A stretch of 64,000 nt of DNA from Frateuria hangzhouensis (GCF_026410505.1 NZ_JAPMIU010000007.1:150388-214387), one strand, 5' to 3'. Shown: positions 7,073 through 18,416, counted from the stretch's first letter. Program-made: numbers and translations. The notes: generated by a model not told the origin, from the sequence alone.

Positions 7073-9754
7073 ATGCGTCGTCTCGTCAAACCGCTCGTGC
7101 TCACCGCGCTCGCCGCCTGTTGCGGCGCCGCCTTCGCCGCTACCGTCGACCAGGTGCCGCACGGCAAGCTGCCGCGCTGGGCGGTGCCGGAGTCCTATTC
7201 GCTGTCGTTCAAGGTCGATCCGGCGCAGAAGCAGTTCTCCGGCGCCACCACGATCAAGGTCGAACTCAAGCAGGCTTCCGACCATATCTGGCTGCATGGC
7301 CAGGACCTCGAGGTCTCCAAGGTCAGCGTGACCGATGCGGCCGGCAAGACGCACACCGCCAAGTACGTCGAGGCGGCACCGAAGGAAGGTGTGGTGCGGG
7401 TCGACTTCGGCGAGACGCTCAAGCCGCAGGAGCTGACCCTGCGTTTCGACTACACCGCGCCGCTCAACATGCAGTTGCAGGGCCTGTACAAGGTCAGCCA
7501 TGAAGGCGTGCCCTATGCGATGACGCAGATGGAGCCCATCAGCGCGCGCTACGCCTTCCCCGGTTTCGACGAGCCGGACTTCAAGACGCCGTTCGACATC
7601 AGCCTGACCATTCCCCAAAACGAAGAGGGCGTCGCCAACACCAAGCAGGTCAAGGAAGTTCCCGCTGGCGACGGCTGGAAGACGCTGACCTTCTCCACCA
7701 CCAAGCCGCTGCCGACCTATCTGGTCGCCTTCGGCGTGGGCCCGTGGGACATCGTCGCCGGCCCGGACATTTCGCCCGACGCCTACCGCGCCACCCCGTT
7801 GCAGCTGCGTGGCATCGCCGCCAAGGGCGAGGGCCATCGCATGCAGCACGTGCTGTCGGAGACGCCGAGCATCATCCACGCGCTGGAGGACTACTACGCC
7901 TTCGGCTATCCGTGGGACAAACTCGACCTGCTCGCCGCGCCGGACTTCGCCGCCGGCGCGATGGAAAACGCCGGCCTGGTCACCTTCCGCGACTGGCTGC
8001 TGCTGCTCGATCCCGATTCCCCGGCGCGGTACGTGCGCAGCTCGTTCAACGTCAATGCGCACGAGCTGGCCCACCAGTGGACCGGCGACACTGTGACCAC
8101 CGCATGGTGGAACGACATCTGGCTCAACGAGGCCTTCGCCACCTGGATGCAGCAGAAGGTGACCATGAAGGTGCATCCGGAATACCGCGCGGACCTCGAC
8201 CGCGTGCGCGGTGCGCAGTATGCCATGGACAACGACAGCCTGGTCACCGCGCGCAAGATTCGCCAGCCGATCACCGGCAACGGCGACATCGCCACCGCGT
8301 TCGACTCGATCACCTACCAGAAGGGCGCCGGCGTACTCGGCATGTTCGAGGGCTACGTGGGCGAGAAGACCTTCCGCAACGGCATGCGCCAGTACATCCA
8401 GGACCACAAGTTCAGCACCGCTACCGCCGACGACCTGGTGGACTCGATCGCCAAGGCGGCCGACAAGGGCGAGAACTTCAAGCAGGCGTTCAAGAGCTTC
8501 CTCAACCAGCCCGGCGTGCCCTACGTGCAGACCCAGCTGATGCAGAAGGACGGCCAGACCGTACTCAAGCTGAGCCAGAGCCGCTACCTGCCGATCGGCA
8601 GCAAGGGCAACGCCAACCACGTCTGGGGCGTGCCGGTGTGCGTGCGCTACGGCACCGCCGACGGCAGCAAGGTCAACTGCGAACTGCTGGAAAAAACCCA
8701 CGGCACCCTTGCGCTGCCGGGCGCCAGCGCCGGCACCTGGGTCATGCCCAACGCCAACGCCAGCGGCTATTACCGCTTCAGCATGGACAAGAACGACCTG
8801 GCGCGGCTGGGCGACCAGATCAGCCACCTGACCGACGCCGAACAGCTGGCCTACGCCGACGCGGCCGAGGCGAGTTTCCACCACGGCGACATCGACGCGG
8901 GCGACCTGCTGGCCGCGCTCAAGCCGCTGACCGCCTCGCGCGTGCGTGAAGTAGCCACGGCGCCGATGAGCAGCTTCGCGTGGATCAACCGCCACCTGGC
9001 CAGCACCGACGCCCAGCGCAACGCGCTCGACGCCTGGGCCAAATCGGCGTACCTGCCGCGCATGGAACTGCTGGGCTATCACCGCAAGGCGGGCGAGCCC
9101 GATGGCGACTCCCTGCTGCGCAGCACGCTGGCCGGATTCCTGGCGCTCGACGTCAAGCTGCCGCAGGTTCGCGCCGAACTGCTCAAGCAGGGCGACGCCG
9201 CGCTCAAGCGCAAGGCCGATGGGCACCTGAAGCTCGATGCGGCCGATCCGGACCTGCTCGACAGCGCGCTGGCGGTGGCGGTTCAGGAGCATGGCAAGAG
9301 CGCGGTCGATGCGCTCATCGCCGAGCTGCCCAAGACCTCGGACCCGGCCCAGCGCAACGCCATGCTGTCGGGTTTGAGCGCGGTCGAGGATCCGGCCCTG
9401 GCCGAGCAGGTGCGCAACTTCGCGCTGAACAAGCAGGTCAAGGTCGGCGAAATGGCCGCCCTGCTGCGCGGCAGCCGCGAGACGCGCACCCAGCGTGACG
9501 CAATGTGGAAGTGGGCCGTCGGCCACTACGACCAGATCGTCGCCCGCACCGGCAGCTTCGCCGGCGGCCGCCTGCCGAGCCTGATGGGCGGCGGCGGCTG
9601 CTCGCAGGCCGAAGCCGATCGCCTGCAGGCGTTCTTCAAGACCCGCGCCAAGGATGTCACCGGCGCCGAACGCGGCCTCGCGCAGACTGCCGAGCAGACC
9701 GTGCTGTGCGCTGCGTTGAAGGACAAGCAGGATCCGGAGGCGATCCTGCACTGA
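7073..9754 (+). CDS. Secreted M1-family (PepN/ERAP-like) zinc aminopeptidase
   Basis: 893 residues starting with a signal peptide (cleavage likely after GAAFA, residue about 22). The exopeptidase signature GAMEN is at residues 295-299. The zinc motif HELAH (330-334) is followed by Glu353 after 18 residues, the HEXXH-X18-E ligand set of M1 peptidases, so it should remove N-terminal residues from peptides in the periplasm or outside the cell. The N-terminal beta-domain and a long helical ERAP1-like C-terminal domain (from about residue 540) are both present. It is divergent from oxyR and followed by its own terminator. Cytosolic PepN lacks a signal peptide, so this is a distinct secreted paralogue. 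Confidence 0.92.
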   Translation: MRRLVKPLVLTALAACCGAAFAATVDQVPHGKLPRWAVPESYSLSFKVDPAQKQFSGATTIKVELKQASDHIWLHGQDLEVSKVSVTDAAGKTHTAKYVEAAPKEGVVRVDFGETLKPQELTLRFDYTAPLNMQLQGLYKVSHEGVPYAMTQMEPISARYAFPGFDEPDFKTPFDISLTIPQNEEGVANTKQVKEVPAGDGWKTLTFSTTKPLPTYLVAFGVGPWDIVAGPDISPDAYRATPLQLRGIAAKGEGHRMQHVLSETPSIIHALEDYYAFGYPWDKLDLLAAPDFAAGAMENAGLVTFRDWLLLLDPDSPARYVRSSFNVNAHELAHQWTGDTVTTAWWNDIWLNEAFATWMQQKVTMKVHPEYRADLDRVRGAQYAMDNDSLVTARKIRQPITGNGDIATAFDSITYQKGAGVLGMFEGYVGEKTFRNGMRQYIQDHKFSTATADDLVDSIAKAADKGENFKQAFKSFLNQPGVPYVQTQLMQKDGQTVLKLSQSRYLPIGSKGNANHVWGVPVCVRYGTADGSKVNCELLEKTHGTLALPGASAGTWVMPNANASGYYRFSMDKNDLARLGDQISHLTDAEQLAYADAAEASFHHGDIDAGDLLAALKPLTASRVREVATAPMSSFAWINRHLASTDAQRNALDAWAKSAYLPRMELLGYHRKAGEPDGDSLLRSTLAGFLALDVKLPQVRAELLKQGDAALKRKADGHLKLDAADPDLLDSALAVAVQEHGKSAVDALIAELPKTSDPAQRNAMLSGLSAVEDPALAEQVRNFALNKQVKVGEMAALLRGSRETRTQRDAMWKWAVGHYDQIVARTGSFAGGRLPSLMGGGGCSQAEADRLQAFFKTRAKDVTGAERGLAQTAEQTVLCAALKDKQDPEAILH

Positions 9755-9780
9755 AGCCACGGCCCGAAGGCCAGCAAGCA

Positions 9781-9811
9781 AACGCCGGGCGGCAACGCCC
9801 GGCGTTTTTTT
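9781..9811 (+). terminator. Rho-independent terminator of the M1 aminopeptidase gene
   Basis: Perfect 10-bp stem AACGCCGGGC (9781-9790) with GCCCGGCGTT (9797-9806), loop GGCAAC, followed by a run of seven T (9805-9811). It is 27 bases beyond the stop codon. Confidence 0.92.
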
Positions 9812-9871
9812 CTTTGGAGCGCTGCTCAGAGCGGCGCACGTGAGCCCTCTCCCTCCGGGGTGAGGGGTGGG

Positions 9872-9894
9872 TGAGGGGCCAAGGCTTGCGGGGA
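9872..9894. repeat. Dispersed 23-bp repeat, copy 1 (inverted relative to 60398)
   Basis: TGAGGGGCCAAGGCTTGCGG continued by GGA. The exact reverse complement of all 23 bases occurs at 60398-60420. The flanks of both copies are rich in CTCTCC/GGAGAGG-type sequence. The gap 9755-10057 holds this repeat and the terminator at 9781; I see no gene in it. Confidence 0.75.
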
Positions 9895-10057
9895 ATCTCG
9901 CTTTACCGCGCCGTACCCAATGAAGGCACCCGATCGCCATCGTTGTCGCAAGTGTGCGCCCCAAACCAGTCGCCCCCTGATTAGGCACACACCCCACGCG
10001 CCCTTCACGTTCCACCTAAACTGTGCCGCGCCCCTCTGGGCGAACAGGGAGAGACGC

Positions 10058-13000
10058 ATGCGGGCTCGATCGGGATGGTGGTGGGTGCTGGGTTTGCTGT
10101 TGGCCGCGCCGGCATGCGCACAGCAAGTGCCGCCGCCGCTACGCGACTGGCAGGACTGGGTGCTGCACGACGTGCCGGCGCATGCCTGCCCGCGACTGGT
10201 GGATTCCCCTGGCCAGGGCGAGGCCTGGCAGTGCGCCTGGCCCGGTCGGCTCACGCTGAACGCCGATGCGGACGGCGGACGATTCACCCTCGACGCGCAC
10301 GCCGATGCCCCTTCATGGATCGCCTTGCCGGGCGACGCGCGCAGCTGGCCTGCAAAGGTGCAACTCGATGGCCAGCCGGCCGTGGTGCTGGAGCGGAACG
10401 ATCAGCCAATGGTACGCGTGTCGCCCGGCGACCACCGCCTGCAGGGCCAGCTGCCCTGGCAGGCGCGACCGGCGCGCCTGCACGTGCCCGACGCGATCGG
10501 CCTGGTCGACCTCGTGCTGGACGGCAAACCGGTCGCGCGGGTCCAGCGCGACGGCGAGCAGCTGACCCTCGGCGAAGCCGCCGCCGCCCAGCGCGTGGCC
10601 GATGCATTGTCGCTGCGCGTCGATCGCCGATTGGCCGACGGCCTGCCGCCGACCTTGCAGACGCAGCTGCGCTTCGATGTCACCGGCAGCGCCCGCGAAC
10701 AGCTGCTGGGCCCGGTGCTGCCGGCCGGCTTCGTCGCCACCGCCCTGGATGGCGAACTGCCCGCGCGGCTGGAAAGCGACGGTCGCCTGCGCGTGCAGCT
10801 CAAGCCCGGCCGCTGGACCATCCCCCTCGACGCGCGCGCCACCGCCCCGCTCGCGCGCATCGCCATCGAGCTGCCGCCCGCTCCGTGGCCAAAACAGGAA
10901 ATCTGGAGCTACGCCGATCAACCGGACCTGCGCAGCAGCCACGCCGAAGGCGCCGCCATCGACGCGGCTCAGGCGGGCGTGCCCCGGGCTTGGCGCGAAC
11001 TGCCGGCGTTCGTGATGGGCACCGGCGCCGCGCTCACCGTGCAGCCGGGCGAGCGCGGGGCAGGGCAGGACGATCGCCTGCGCCTGTCGCGGCGGCTGTG
11101 GCTGGACTTCGACGGTAAGCACCTGGGGGTGGACGATCGCCTGCAGGGTGAATTGCACCGTCAGCGCCTGGAAGTGGGCGCGTCCTGGCAGCTGGAGCGC
11201 GCGGCACAGGACGGCGAACCCCTGGTGGTCAGCCGCGGCAAGGACGGCCGCAGCGGCGTGGAAGTACGCAGCGAAAAGCTCGACCTGGGCGCCGGCCTGC
11301 GCGTGCGTGCGAACGGTGCCATGCCGGTCACCGGCTGGAACGTGCCGCTGGAACGCATCGACGCGACCCTGCAGTTGCCGCCCGGCTATCGCCTGCTTGG
11401 CGCCCCAGGCGCGGACCGCTCGCCCGATTCATGGCTGGCGCAGTGGAGCCTGCTGGACGTGTTCGGGGTGGCGCTGATCGCACTGCTGGCCGGCCGCCTG
11501 CTCGGCTGGCCGTGGGCGCTGCTGGCCGCCGGTTTCCTCGCGCTGGCGCAGCACGAGGCGGGCGCGCCGCGCTGGACGCTGGCGTTACTGCTTGCCCTGG
11601 CGCTGCTGCTGCGCGCGTTGCCGGAAGGCCGCCTGCGCCGCGTCGCCAATGTCGCGGCGCTGGCGGCCTTTGCACTGGTCGCACTGCTGACGTTGCCGTT
11701 CCTCGCTGCGCAACTGCAATATGCCTTGCATCCCCAACTGCAACCGGTCGGGACGCACGCGGGTAAGACGTTGTACGCGCCGGTGCGGGAAGCCGCGCCC
11801 GTGGGTCCACCGCCCCCGCCTCCGCCGGCGCCCATGGCCCCGCCGCAGGACATGGTGGCGACCGTCCAATCCCTTCCTTCCGTCGCTCCATCGGCCGTCA
11901 ACGGCTCGGGCGCCGTCAGCCCCGAGCCGTCGATAAGACCTCCGTTCGCCCCAGGCGCGCGGGGCATCGGCGTGCCGGCTTCAAGCCATCCTTCGATGGA
12001 AGGTCGCAGCTTGATCCAGGCCGGCACGGGCACGCCCGGCTGGCGCCTGGGAAGTAGCTACCACCTCGGCTGGTCCGGCCCGGTCACGCCACAACAGACC
12101 TTGCGCCTGGTGATCGCCCCGGCCTGGTTGGTGAGCCTGCTGCGCGTACTGATGGTCGCGCTACTGGCCGCCTTGCTGGCGCGTTTGCTGCCTGCGCTGC
12201 TGGCGCCCTGGCGTGGGCGACAGCAGCGTGGACGGGGCGCTGCCGCGGCGGCGTTGCTGGCACTGGCGCTGATGCCGTGGCATGTCCACGCCCAGGCGAT
12301 GCCGAGCCAGACGCTGCTCGACCAGCTGCGCGACCGGCTGGTCGAGGCGCCCGTCTGCGCGCCGTCCTGCGCGAGCCTGCCGCAGGCGCGCGCCGTGCTG
12401 GCGGGCGACACGCTCGATCTCGCCCTGCAGGCGCATGCCGGCGCCATCGTGGCGCTGCCGCTGCCGGACACCTCGCTGCCGCTGCTTGCGGTGACGGTCG
12501 ACGGCCGTCCGGCCGTGCTGGCGCGACGCGGCGGCGATCAACTCTGGCTGCGGCTGGAGCCGGGCGTGCACGAACTGGCATTACGCTACCGGCTTGATGG
12601 CACCGACAGCGCGCGCCTGCGCTTCGCCCTGGCGCCGCAGCGGGTCACGGTGCAGGCCGAGGGCTGGGCCGCCGATGGACTGGACGCCGATCGCCTGCTC
12701 GGCGACAGCCTCGCCTTCGATCGCCAGCGCATCGCTGCCGACGGCGAAACCGCCACGCCCGCGCAGGACTTCCCACCCTACGTGCGGCTCACCCGCCGCC
12801 TCGTGCTGGGCAACGAATGGACGGTGTGGAACGAGGTCGAGCGCATCGCGCCGCAGACCGGCGGTTTCAGCGTCGCGCTACCGCTGCTGCCGGGCGAGCA
12901 TCCGCTGGGCGCCGACGCGCCGGTGCGCGACGGCCACATCCAGCTCGCCTTCAACGCCGGCACGGACAGCATCGGCTGGAGCAGCCGGCTCGACCGCGCG

Positions 13001-14149
13001 CCCGAACTGCATCTGACCGCACCCGCGCTGGGCGAGCGCGCCGAGGTCTGGGAGATCGACGCCGCGCCGATGTGGCACGTCGAGACCCATGGCGTGCCGG
13101 CCAGCGACGGCGACGGGCTGCGTTTCCAGCCACTGCCAGCCGAGCAGCTTTCGCTGGCGATCACCCAGCCGCCCGCGGTCGCCGGGGGCACCCTGGCCTT
13201 CGACAGCGTGAACGTGCGCAGCGCCACCGGCGAACGCGCGACCGAAACCACGTTGGTGCTGGACGCGCGCAGCACCCGCGGCGGCGAGCACGCGCTAGGC
13301 TTGCCGGCCGGCGCCGAACTGCTGCAGGCCAGCCGCGACAGCGAACGCCTGCCACTGGCCATACGCAACGGCACGGTATCGCTGCCGCTGCTGCCGGGCA
13401 CGCATCGCTATGAGTTGCGCCTGCGCGAGACTGGCGGCGCCGCGCTGCACACCCGTTCGCCGGCCGTCGCACTGCACGCGCCGGCGGCCAACATCGACCT
13501 GATCCTGCAACTGCCGCAAGACCGCTGGGTGCTGTGGACCTGGGGTCCGGGGGCCGGCCCGGCGGTGCTGTACTGGGCGCAGCTGATCGTGCTGCTGATC
13601 GCCGCCTGGCTGCTTTCGCGCTATGCGCCGACGCCACTGCGCTTCGGGCACTGGCTGCTGCTGGGGCTGGGCTTCTCCGCCTTCGCCTGGAGCGCCTACG
13701 CCGTGGTGGTGGTCTGGCTGGTCCTGCTCGGCCTGCGCGCGCGCGCGGCCACCACCGCGTGGCGCACTGGCGTGTTCGACCTGATGCAGGTCGGTCTGGT
13801 GCTGCTGACGGCGGTCGCGCTGGCGGTGTTGGTGGCCGCCGTCCCCGGCGGCCTGCTCGGGCAGCCGGACATGCACATCGCCGGCATGGGCTCCAGCGCC
13901 GCGCAACTGCGCTGGTTCGCCGACCGCAGCGCCGACGCGCTCCCGCGCGCCGGTGTGTTCAGCCTGCCGCTGTGGACCTACAAACTGGCCATGCTGGCCT
14001 GGGCGCTGTGGCTGGCCAACGCGCTGATCGGCTGGCTGCGGTGGGGTTTCGAGGCCTGGTCGCGCGATGGGTACTGGCGTCGCGACAAGCCACAGCCGGC
14101 GATGCCGCCGCAACTGCCCACCGCCACGGAGACGCCACCCGATGCCTGA
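10058..14149 (+). CDS. Giant membrane protein of unknown function with internally duplicated halves
   Basis: About 1363 residues. The ATG at 10058 follows AGGGAGAG and opens a signal-peptide-like segment ending PACA. Layout: large beta-rich extracytoplasmic region (about 22-465), several membrane helices (about 466-555), a Pro-rich linker ([14 protein letters not shown] near 585), a helix (688-710), a second signal-like hydrophobic segment ending HVHAQA (near 747), a second beta-rich region (about 748-1150), then four or more membrane helices (1167-1327). The two beta regions resemble each other: both open with an LRD-containing, two-Cys segment, and [19 protein letters not shown] (near 100) parallels [20 protein letters not shown] (near 810). 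No catalytic motif seen. Its stop overlaps prmC by 8 bases. Confidence 0.7.
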   Translation: MRARSGWWWVLGLLLAAPACAQQVPPPLRDWQDWVLHDVPAHACPRLVDSPGQGEAWQCAWPGRLTLNADADGGRFTLDAHADAPSWIALPGDARSWPAKVQLDGQPAVVLERNDQPMVRVSPGDHRLQGQLPWQARPARLHVPDAIGLVDLVLDGKPVARVQRDGEQLTLGEAAAAQRVADALSLRVDRRLADGLPPTLQTQLRFDVTGSAREQLLGPVLPAGFVATALDGELPARLESDGRLRVQLKPGRWTIPLDARATAPLARIAIELPPAPWPKQEIWSYADQPDLRSSHAEGAAIDAAQAGVPRAWRELPAFVMGTGAALTVQPGERGAGQDDRLRLSRRLWLDFDGKHLGVDDRLQGELHRQRLEVGASWQLERAAQDGEPLVVSRGKDGRSGVEVRSEKLDLGAGLRVRANGAMPVTGWNVPLERIDATLQLPPGYRLLGAPGADRSPDSWLAQWSLLDVFGVALIALLAGRLLGWPWALLAAGFLALAQHEAGAPRWTLALLLALALLLRALPEGRLRRVANVAALAAFALVALLTLPFLAAQLQYALHPQLQPVGTHAGKTLYAPVREAAPVGPPPPPPPAPMAPPQDMVATVQSLPSVAPSAVNGSGAVSPEPSIRPPFAPGARGIGVPASSHPSMEGRSLIQAGTGTPGWRLGSSYHLGWSGPVTPQQTLRLVIAPAWLVSLLRVLMVALLAALLARLLPALLAPWRGRQQRGRGAAAAALLALALMPWHVHAQAMPSQTLLDQLRDRLVEAPVCAPSCASLPQARAVLAGDTLDLALQAHAGAIVALPLPDTSLPLLAVTVDGRPAVLARRGGDQLWLRLEPGVHELALRYRLDGTDSARLRFALAPQRVTVQAEGWAADGLDADRLLGDSLAFDRQRIAADGETATPAQDFPPYVRLTRRLVLGNEWTVWNEVERIAPQTGGFSVALPLLPGEHPLGADAPVRDGHIQLAFNAGTDSIGWSSRLDRAPELHLTAPALGERAEVWEIDAAPMWHVETHGVPASDGDGLRFQPLPAEQLSLAITQPPAVAGGTLAFDSVNVRSATGERATETTLVLDARSTRGGEHALGLPAGAELLQASRDSERLPLAIRNGTVSLPLLPGTHRYELRLRETGGAALHTRSPAVALHAPAANIDLILQLPQDRWVLWTWGPGAGPAVLYWAQLIVLLIAAWLLSRYAPTPLRFGHWLLLGLGFSAFAWSAYAVVVVWLVLLGLRARAATTAWRTGVFDLMQVGLVLLTAVALAVLVAAVPGGLLGQPDMHIAGMGSSAAQLRWFADRSADALPRAGVFSLPLWTYKLAMLAWALWLANALIGWLRWGFEAWSRDGYWRRDKPQPAMPPQLPTATETPPDA

Positions 14150-14966
14150 CCTGCGCCAACTGCGCGCCGCCGCCATCGCCCGCCTGGGCGACCGCGTCGA
14201 GGCGGACATCCTGCTGGCGCACGCTCTGGGCAAGCCGCGCAGTTGGCTGATCGCGCACGCCGACGACGCGGTCGATCCGGCCGGCGCTTCGGCGTTCGCT
14301 GCGCTGGTGGAACGCCGCGCGGCCGGAGAGCCGGTGGCTTATCTCACCGGCCGGCGCGGCTTCTGGACGCTGGAGCTGGAAGTGACGCCGGCCACGCTGA
14401 TCCCGCGCCCGGAAACCGAGTTGCTGGTCGAGCTGGCGCTGGCGCGATTGCCACAGGACGGCTCGCCGCGCGTGGTTGACCTGGGCACCGGCAGCGGCGC
14501 GGTCGCGCTGGCGATCGCGCGCGAATGTCCGCACGCGCGCGTGCTCGCCACCGATGCCAGTGCCGCGGCGTTGGCGGTCGCACGGCGCAACGCCGGCACC
14601 AACCAGCTGCGCAGCGTGGCGTTCGCCGAGAGCGACTGGTTCGATGCGCTGACGGGCGAGCGTTTCGACCTCATCGTCTCCAACCCGCCCTACATCGCGG
14701 CGGACGATCCGCACCTGGGCCAGGGCGACCTGCGCTTCGAACCGGCCAGCGCGCTGGCTTCGGGCGGCGACGGCTTGGACGACATCCGGCGCATCGCGGG
14801 TGGTGCGCGGGCGCATCTGGCGGCCGACGGATGGCTGTTGTTCGAGCACGGCTGGGACCAGGGCGCGGCGGCGCGCGGGTTGCTCGAGGCGGCCGGCTAC
14901 CGCGAGATATTCACGGCGCGAGACCTGGAGCAGCGCGACCGGGTGAGTGGTGGTCGGGCCGCCTGA
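14142..14966 (+). CDS. prmC: Peptide chain release factor N5-glutamine methyltransferase PrmC (HemK)
   Basis: 274 residues starting at 14142, inside the end of the preceding gene. It methylates the Gln of the GGQ motif in release factors RF1/RF2 with S-adenosylmethionine. A helical N-terminal domain (about 1-75) recognises the factor. The methyltransferase domain carries the AdoMet loop DLGTGSG (113-119) and the catalytic NPPY motif (181-184), which binds the target glutamine. The family motif [11 protein letters not shown] lies between them. The usual partner prfA is not adjacent here; the 8-base overlap suggests cotranscription with the large membrane protein. Confidence 0.95.
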   Translation: MPDLRQLRAAAIARLGDRVEADILLAHALGKPRSWLIAHADDAVDPAGASAFAALVERRAAGEPVAYLTGRRGFWTLELEVTPATLIPRPETELLVELALARLPQDGSPRVVDLGTGSGAVALAIARECPHARVLATDASAAALAVARRNAGTNQLRSVAFAESDWFDALTGERFDLIVSNPPYIAADDPHLGQGDLRFEPASALASGGDGLDDIRRIAGGARAHLAADGWLLFEHGWDQGAAARGLLEAAGYREIFTARDLEQRDRVSGGRAA

Positions 14967-14984
14967 CGGCGGCGCGATGCTTTT

Positions 14985-15059
14985 TGCAGGAGCTACTTGT
15001 GGGCGTTGCTCTTATGCCTGACCGCACTGCCAAAGCATCGCCCACAAGTGGGCTCTACA
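14985..15059. repeat. Paired REP-like element (two inverted arms)
   Basis: Arm 1 (14985-15009, TGCAGGAGCTACTTGTGGGC...) and arm 2 (15035-15059, ...CCCACAAGTGGGCTCTACA) are imperfect inverted copies separated by about 25 bases. Same family as 34530-34602. It follows prmC, and the transcript could form a long hairpin. Confidence 0.75.
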
Positions 15060-15167
15060 GTGTCGTCGGAAGCTTGTAGAGTTATTTCGAGGCCGCCACA
15101 CGCCGCGCTCCCGCGTCAGCCGCAGTGGCCGATGTACGGATCGCAAGGGTTCCCGAAGACGATCCGC

Positions 15168-15230
15168 GGTCGCGCACGAGTGCGCTCCTACCGCGTGGCG
15201 AACGCCCTTGCAGGAGCACCCTTGGGCGCG
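15168..15230. repeat. Degenerate REP-like pair between prmC and dxs
   Basis: GGTCGCGCACGAGTGCGCTCCTA (cut here: 15168-15190) and CTTGCAGGAGCACCCTTGGG (from 15207) are diverged members of the TGTAGGAGC family. The same GTCGCGCAC...GTGCGCTCCTAC form occurs at 48469. They lie just beyond the dxs stop codon. Confidence 0.55.
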
Positions 15231-15237
15231 GCCGCCG

Positions 15238-17127
15238 TCAGCCCGCGTTGGCCGCGACGTTCGCCAACTGCGGGAACCGCGCGCGGATCGCGTTGCGGAT
15301 GCCGGGAAGGTCCAGGCCGGCCATGGAGAGCACTTCGTCGCGGCTGCCGTGCTCCAGATAGGCGTCCGGCAGGCCCAGGTGCAGCACCGGTTTGACGATG
15401 CCATGCGCGGCCAGGCACTCGGCCACGCCGGAACCGGCGCCACCGGCGATCGCGTTGTCCTCCAGCGTCACGAAGGCGTCGTGCGTCCGGGCCATCTCAA
15501 GGATCATCGCCTCGTCCAGCGGCTTGATGAAACGCATGTTGACCAGCGTGGCGTCCAGTTCGGCGGCCACCACCGCGGCGGGCGAAAGCATGGCGCCGAA
15601 GCAGAGAATGGCCAGGCCATGCCCGCGCCGGCGCAGTTCGGCCTTGCCGATCGGCAGCGTGTCCAGTTCCTTGCGCACGGCGGCGCCGGGGCCGGTGCCC
15701 CGCGGGTACCGGATCGCCGCGGGACCGGCGTAGCCGAAGCCGGTGCTGAGCATCATCCGGCATTCGTTCTCGTCGGCCGGCGCCATGATCAGCATGTTCG
15801 GCAGGCAGCGCAGGAACGACAGATCGAAGCTGCCCGCGTGGGTGGCGCCGTCCGGGCCGACCACGCCGGCACGGTCGATCGCGAAGGTCACATCCAGGTT
15901 CTGCAGCGCCACGTCGTGGATCGCCTGGTCGTAGGCGCGCTGCAGGAAGGTGGAGTAGATCGCCACCACCGGCTTGGCGCCCTCGCAGGCCATGCCGGCG
16001 GCCAGCGTCACCGCGTGCTGCTCGGCGATGGCCACGTCGAAGTAGCGCTGCGGGTATTCCTTCGAGAAACGCACCAGGCCGGAGCCTTCGCGCATCGCCG
16101 GCGTGATGCCCAGCAGCCTTTCGTCGGCGGCGGCCATGTCGCACAGCCAGTCGCCGAAGATGTCCGTATAGGTGGGTTTGGCCGGAGCACCTTTCTTGAC
16201 CAGGCCGGCGACCGGATCGAACGGACCGACCGCGTGGTATTCGATCTGCGCCTGCTCGGCCGGGGCGTAGCCCTTGCCCTTGGTGGTGATCACGTGCAGC
16301 AACTGCGGGCCTGGCAGGCTCTTGACCGTACGCAGCGCGCGCAGCAGCGCCGGGATGTCGTGGCCGTCGATCGGGCCGGTATAGTGGAAACCGAGCTCCT
16401 CGAACATCGTCGAGGGCAGGAACATGCCCTTGGCATGCTCCTCCCAGTTCTTGAAGAAGCGGCCGAAGAACGATTGCCGCGGAATCGCCTTCTTGGCCCG
16501 CTCGCGCACGGCGTTGAGGCGGCGGCTGGCCATGGCGCGGGCCATCATCTTGGTCATCGCGCCGACGTTCTCGCTGATCGACATGCCGTTGTCGTTGAGC
16601 ACCACCAGCATGTTCGGCTCGACGTCGCCGCCGTGGTTGAGCGCCTCGAAGGCCATGCCGGCGGTCATCGCGCCGTCGCCGATCACCGCCACCACCTTGC
16701 GGTCGTCGCCCTTGCGCTGCGCGGCGATGGCCATGCCCAGCGCGGCCGAGATGGAGGTCGACGAATGGCCGACGCCGAAGGTGTCGTATTCGCTTTCCTC
16801 GCGCCGCGGGAACGGCGCCAGGCCGCCCTTTTTCTTGATCGACGTGATGCGGTCGCGCCGGCCGGTGAGGATCTTGTGCGGGTAGCACTGGTGGCCGACG
16901 TCCCACACCAGGCGGTCGCGCGGCGTGTCGAACACGTGATGCAGCGCCACGGTCAGCTCGACCACGCCCAGGCCTGCGCCGAAGTGGCCGCCGGAACTGG
17001 CAACTGATTCGATCAGGTACTGGCGCAGTTCGTCGGCCACCGCGGGCAACTCGGCGTCGGATACGCGGCGAAGGTCGGCCGGCGCGTCGATGCGGGCCAG
17101 GTGGGGGTAGCGGGAAACGTCGATCAT
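15238..17127 (-). CDS. dxs: 1-deoxy-D-xylulose-5-phosphate synthase
   Basis: 629 residues from the ATG at 17127. It condenses pyruvate with glyceraldehyde-3-phosphate using thiamine diphosphate, the first step of the non-mevalonate isoprenoid pathway and a precursor step for thiamine and pyridoxal. Visible: [20 protein letters not shown] near the N-terminus, [17 protein letters not shown], the ThDP/Mg motif [15 protein letters not shown], and the transketolase pyrimidine domain with [14 protein letters not shown]. The open frame runs far upstream of 17127, but only this start gives the family N-terminus ([13 protein letters not shown]). Divergent from the gene at 17257. Confidence 0.96.
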   Translation of the reverse strand: MIDVSRYPHLARIDAPADLRRVSDAELPAVADELRQYLIESVASSGGHFGAGLGVVELTVALHHVFDTPRDRLVWDVGHQCYPHKILTGRRDRITSIKKKGGLAPFPRREESEYDTFGVGHSSTSISAALGMAIAAQRKGDDRKVVAVIGDGAMTAGMAFEALNHGGDVEPNMLVVLNDNGMSISENVGAMTKMMARAMASRRLNAVRERAKKAIPRQSFFGRFFKNWEEHAKGMFLPSTMFEELGFHYTGPIDGHDIPALLRALRTVKSLPGPQLLHVITTKGKGYAPAEQAQIEYHAVGPFDPVAGLVKKGAPAKPTYTDIFGDWLCDMAAADERLLGITPAMREGSGLVRFSKEYPQRYFDVAIAEQHAVTLAAGMACEGAKPVVAIYSTFLQRAYDQAIHDVALQNLDVTFAIDRAGVVGPDGATHAGSFDLSFLRCLPNMLIMAPADENECRMMLSTGFGYAGPAAIRYPRGTGPGAAVRKELDTLPIGKAELRRRGHGLAILCFGAMLSPAAVVAAELDATLVNMRFIKPLDEAMILEMARTHDAFVTLEDNAIAGGAGSGVAECLAAHGIVKPVLHLGLPDAYLEHGSRDEVLSMAGLDLPGIRNAIRARFPQLANVAANAG

Positions 17128-17256
17128 CCGCCTATTGTTGGCCCAGCCGAAGGGCGGGGCAAGGGCGGCGACGTGAACGGCTGCGGGCCGCATGCACGCC
17201 GGGCATACAGATTGCTGCGCAAGCTGAAGCCCAGTTCGTCTCCTGGGACGCCACCC

Positions 17257-17793
17257 ATGTCCACATTGTCGAAGGCCTTCCGCAACTTCGCCGAGGCGAC
17301 CGCCCGCCACGCGGGCAGGCCGGCAGCCTTTCTCCTCGCCGCGCTCGTCATCATCGTCTGGGCTGTCACCGGGCCGATGTTCGGCTTCAACGATACCTGG
17401 CAGCTGGTGATCAATACCGGCACCACGATCGTCACCTTCCTGATGGTGTTCCTGATCCAGAACAGCCAGAACCGCGACAGCGCCGCCCTGCAGATCAAGC
17501 TGGACGAACTTATCCGCACCAGCCGTTCGCACAACGCCATCCTGGACGTGGACAACCTCGACGAGGAGGCGCTCGAGCGCATCCGCGAGAACTACCGCAA
17601 GCTGGCCCACAACAAGGAAGAGGAGGCGCGCCAGAGCCGCCGCGCCGGTTCCCGCGCCCGTCGGGAGGACGAGTCGGACGAGGCCTGCGAGGAGGTCAAG
17701 GAGATCGACCGCGAGCTGGCCAAGGCCAGCGCCGATCACGCCGAGGCGGAAGGCGCCGAGGCCGGGGAGAAGGACAAGGAAGAGAAAGCCTGA
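17257..17793 (+). CDS. Low-affinity iron permease family protein (Fet4-like, PF04120)
   Basis: 178 residues from the ATG at 17257. Two hydrophobic segments (about 28-47 and 57-75) surround the family signature [20 protein letters not shown] followed by [19 protein letters not shown]. The C-terminal third is highly charged (Glu/Lys/Arg/Ala) and probably forms coiled coil in the cytoplasm. The bacterial proteins are much shorter than yeast Fet4 and a transport role for them is not established. An upstream in-frame extension (from 17101) overlaps the dxs start and has no family match. Confidence 0.8.
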   Translation: MSTLSKAFRNFAEATARHAGRPAAFLLAALVIIVWAVTGPMFGFNDTWQLVINTGTTIVTFLMVFLIQNSQNRDSAALQIKLDELIRTSRSHNAILDVDNLDEEALERIRENYRKLAHNKEEEARQSRRAGSRARREDESDEACEEVKEIDRELAKASADHAEAEGAEAGEKDKEEKA

Positions 17794-17819
17794 GGGCTGT
17801 CGGCAGGGAGGCCGGCCTT

Positions 17820-18416
17820 TCAGCCCATCGCCCGGCGGCGATCGCGCGGCAAGTGGCTGACCAGGAACTCCATCTGGTCGGCCAGGATGTTGCGGTTGGA
17901 CAGAATCAGGTGTTCCACCCAACTGGGCCGGTATGGTACCGCCAGCAGCGGCATGTGCGCCTGCTGCGGCGTGCGGTTGGACTTCTTCAGGTTGCAGTTG
18001 AGGCAGGCGCTGACCACGTTCTCCCATTCGTCCTTGCCGCCGCGCGAGACCGGTTCGACGTGGTCGCGGGTCAGCTCGCCGCGGGAAAACTGGTTGCCGC
18101 AGTACAGGCACAAATGGCGGTCGCGGGCGAACAGCGCGGTATTGGTCAGCGCCGGCGCCGGGTCGATGGCGTGGTCCCGGCAGTGGCCGGTGCTGGCCAC
18201 GATCGGGTGCAGGTCCAGCTTGCTGCGCTCGCCGCGCGCGCGATTGTGGCCGCCGTGCACGGTCAGGCAGGGGTCGCCCAGGGTCCAGGCCACCGCTTCG
18301 CGGACGTAGAGGCAAACGGCGTCCTGCCAGCTGATCCAGTCGAGGATCCGGCCGGCGGCGTCCAGCGACAGCACCCGGGTCGCGTTCAGATCCGGGCGCG
18401 GCACTTCCATCAGCAT
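17820..18416 (-). CDS. HNH endonuclease family protein
   Basis: 198 residues. The ATG at 18416 is chosen because GAAGGA precedes it at good spacing; ATGs at 18410 and 18488 are alternatives. The C-terminal half has an HNH fold: [20 protein letters not shown] (zinc CxxC, then the catalytic DHVEP) followed by [20 protein letters not shown] (Asn/second CxxC). An Arg/His-rich N-terminal domain precedes it. Single-gene HNH proteins of this form are common in this bacterial order and are not linked to a restriction system; nothing nearby suggests one. The biological role is unknown. Confidence 0.82.
   Translation of the reverse strand: MLMEVPRPDLNATRVLSLDAAGRILDWISWQDAVCLYVREAVAWTLGDPCLTVHGGHNRARGERSKLDLHPIVASTGHCRDHAIDPAPALTNTALFARDRHLCLYCGNQFSRGELTRDHVEPVSRGGKDEWENVVSACLNCNLKKSNRTPQQAHMPLLAVPYRPSWVEHLILSNRNILADQMEFLVSHLPRDRRRAMG

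Noticed and set aside
7019..10015. A 998-residue open frame on the minus strand opposite the M1 aminopeptidase gene
   Set aside because: It is antisense to a gene with clear zinc-peptidase motifs and shows His/Arg/Gly-rich low-complexity content typical of chance frames in high-GC DNA.
17128..18315. N-terminal extension of dxs to about 1025 residues
   Set aside because: The extra part overlaps the iron-permease-family and HNH genes and has no family similarity; the dxs family N-terminus begins at 17127.
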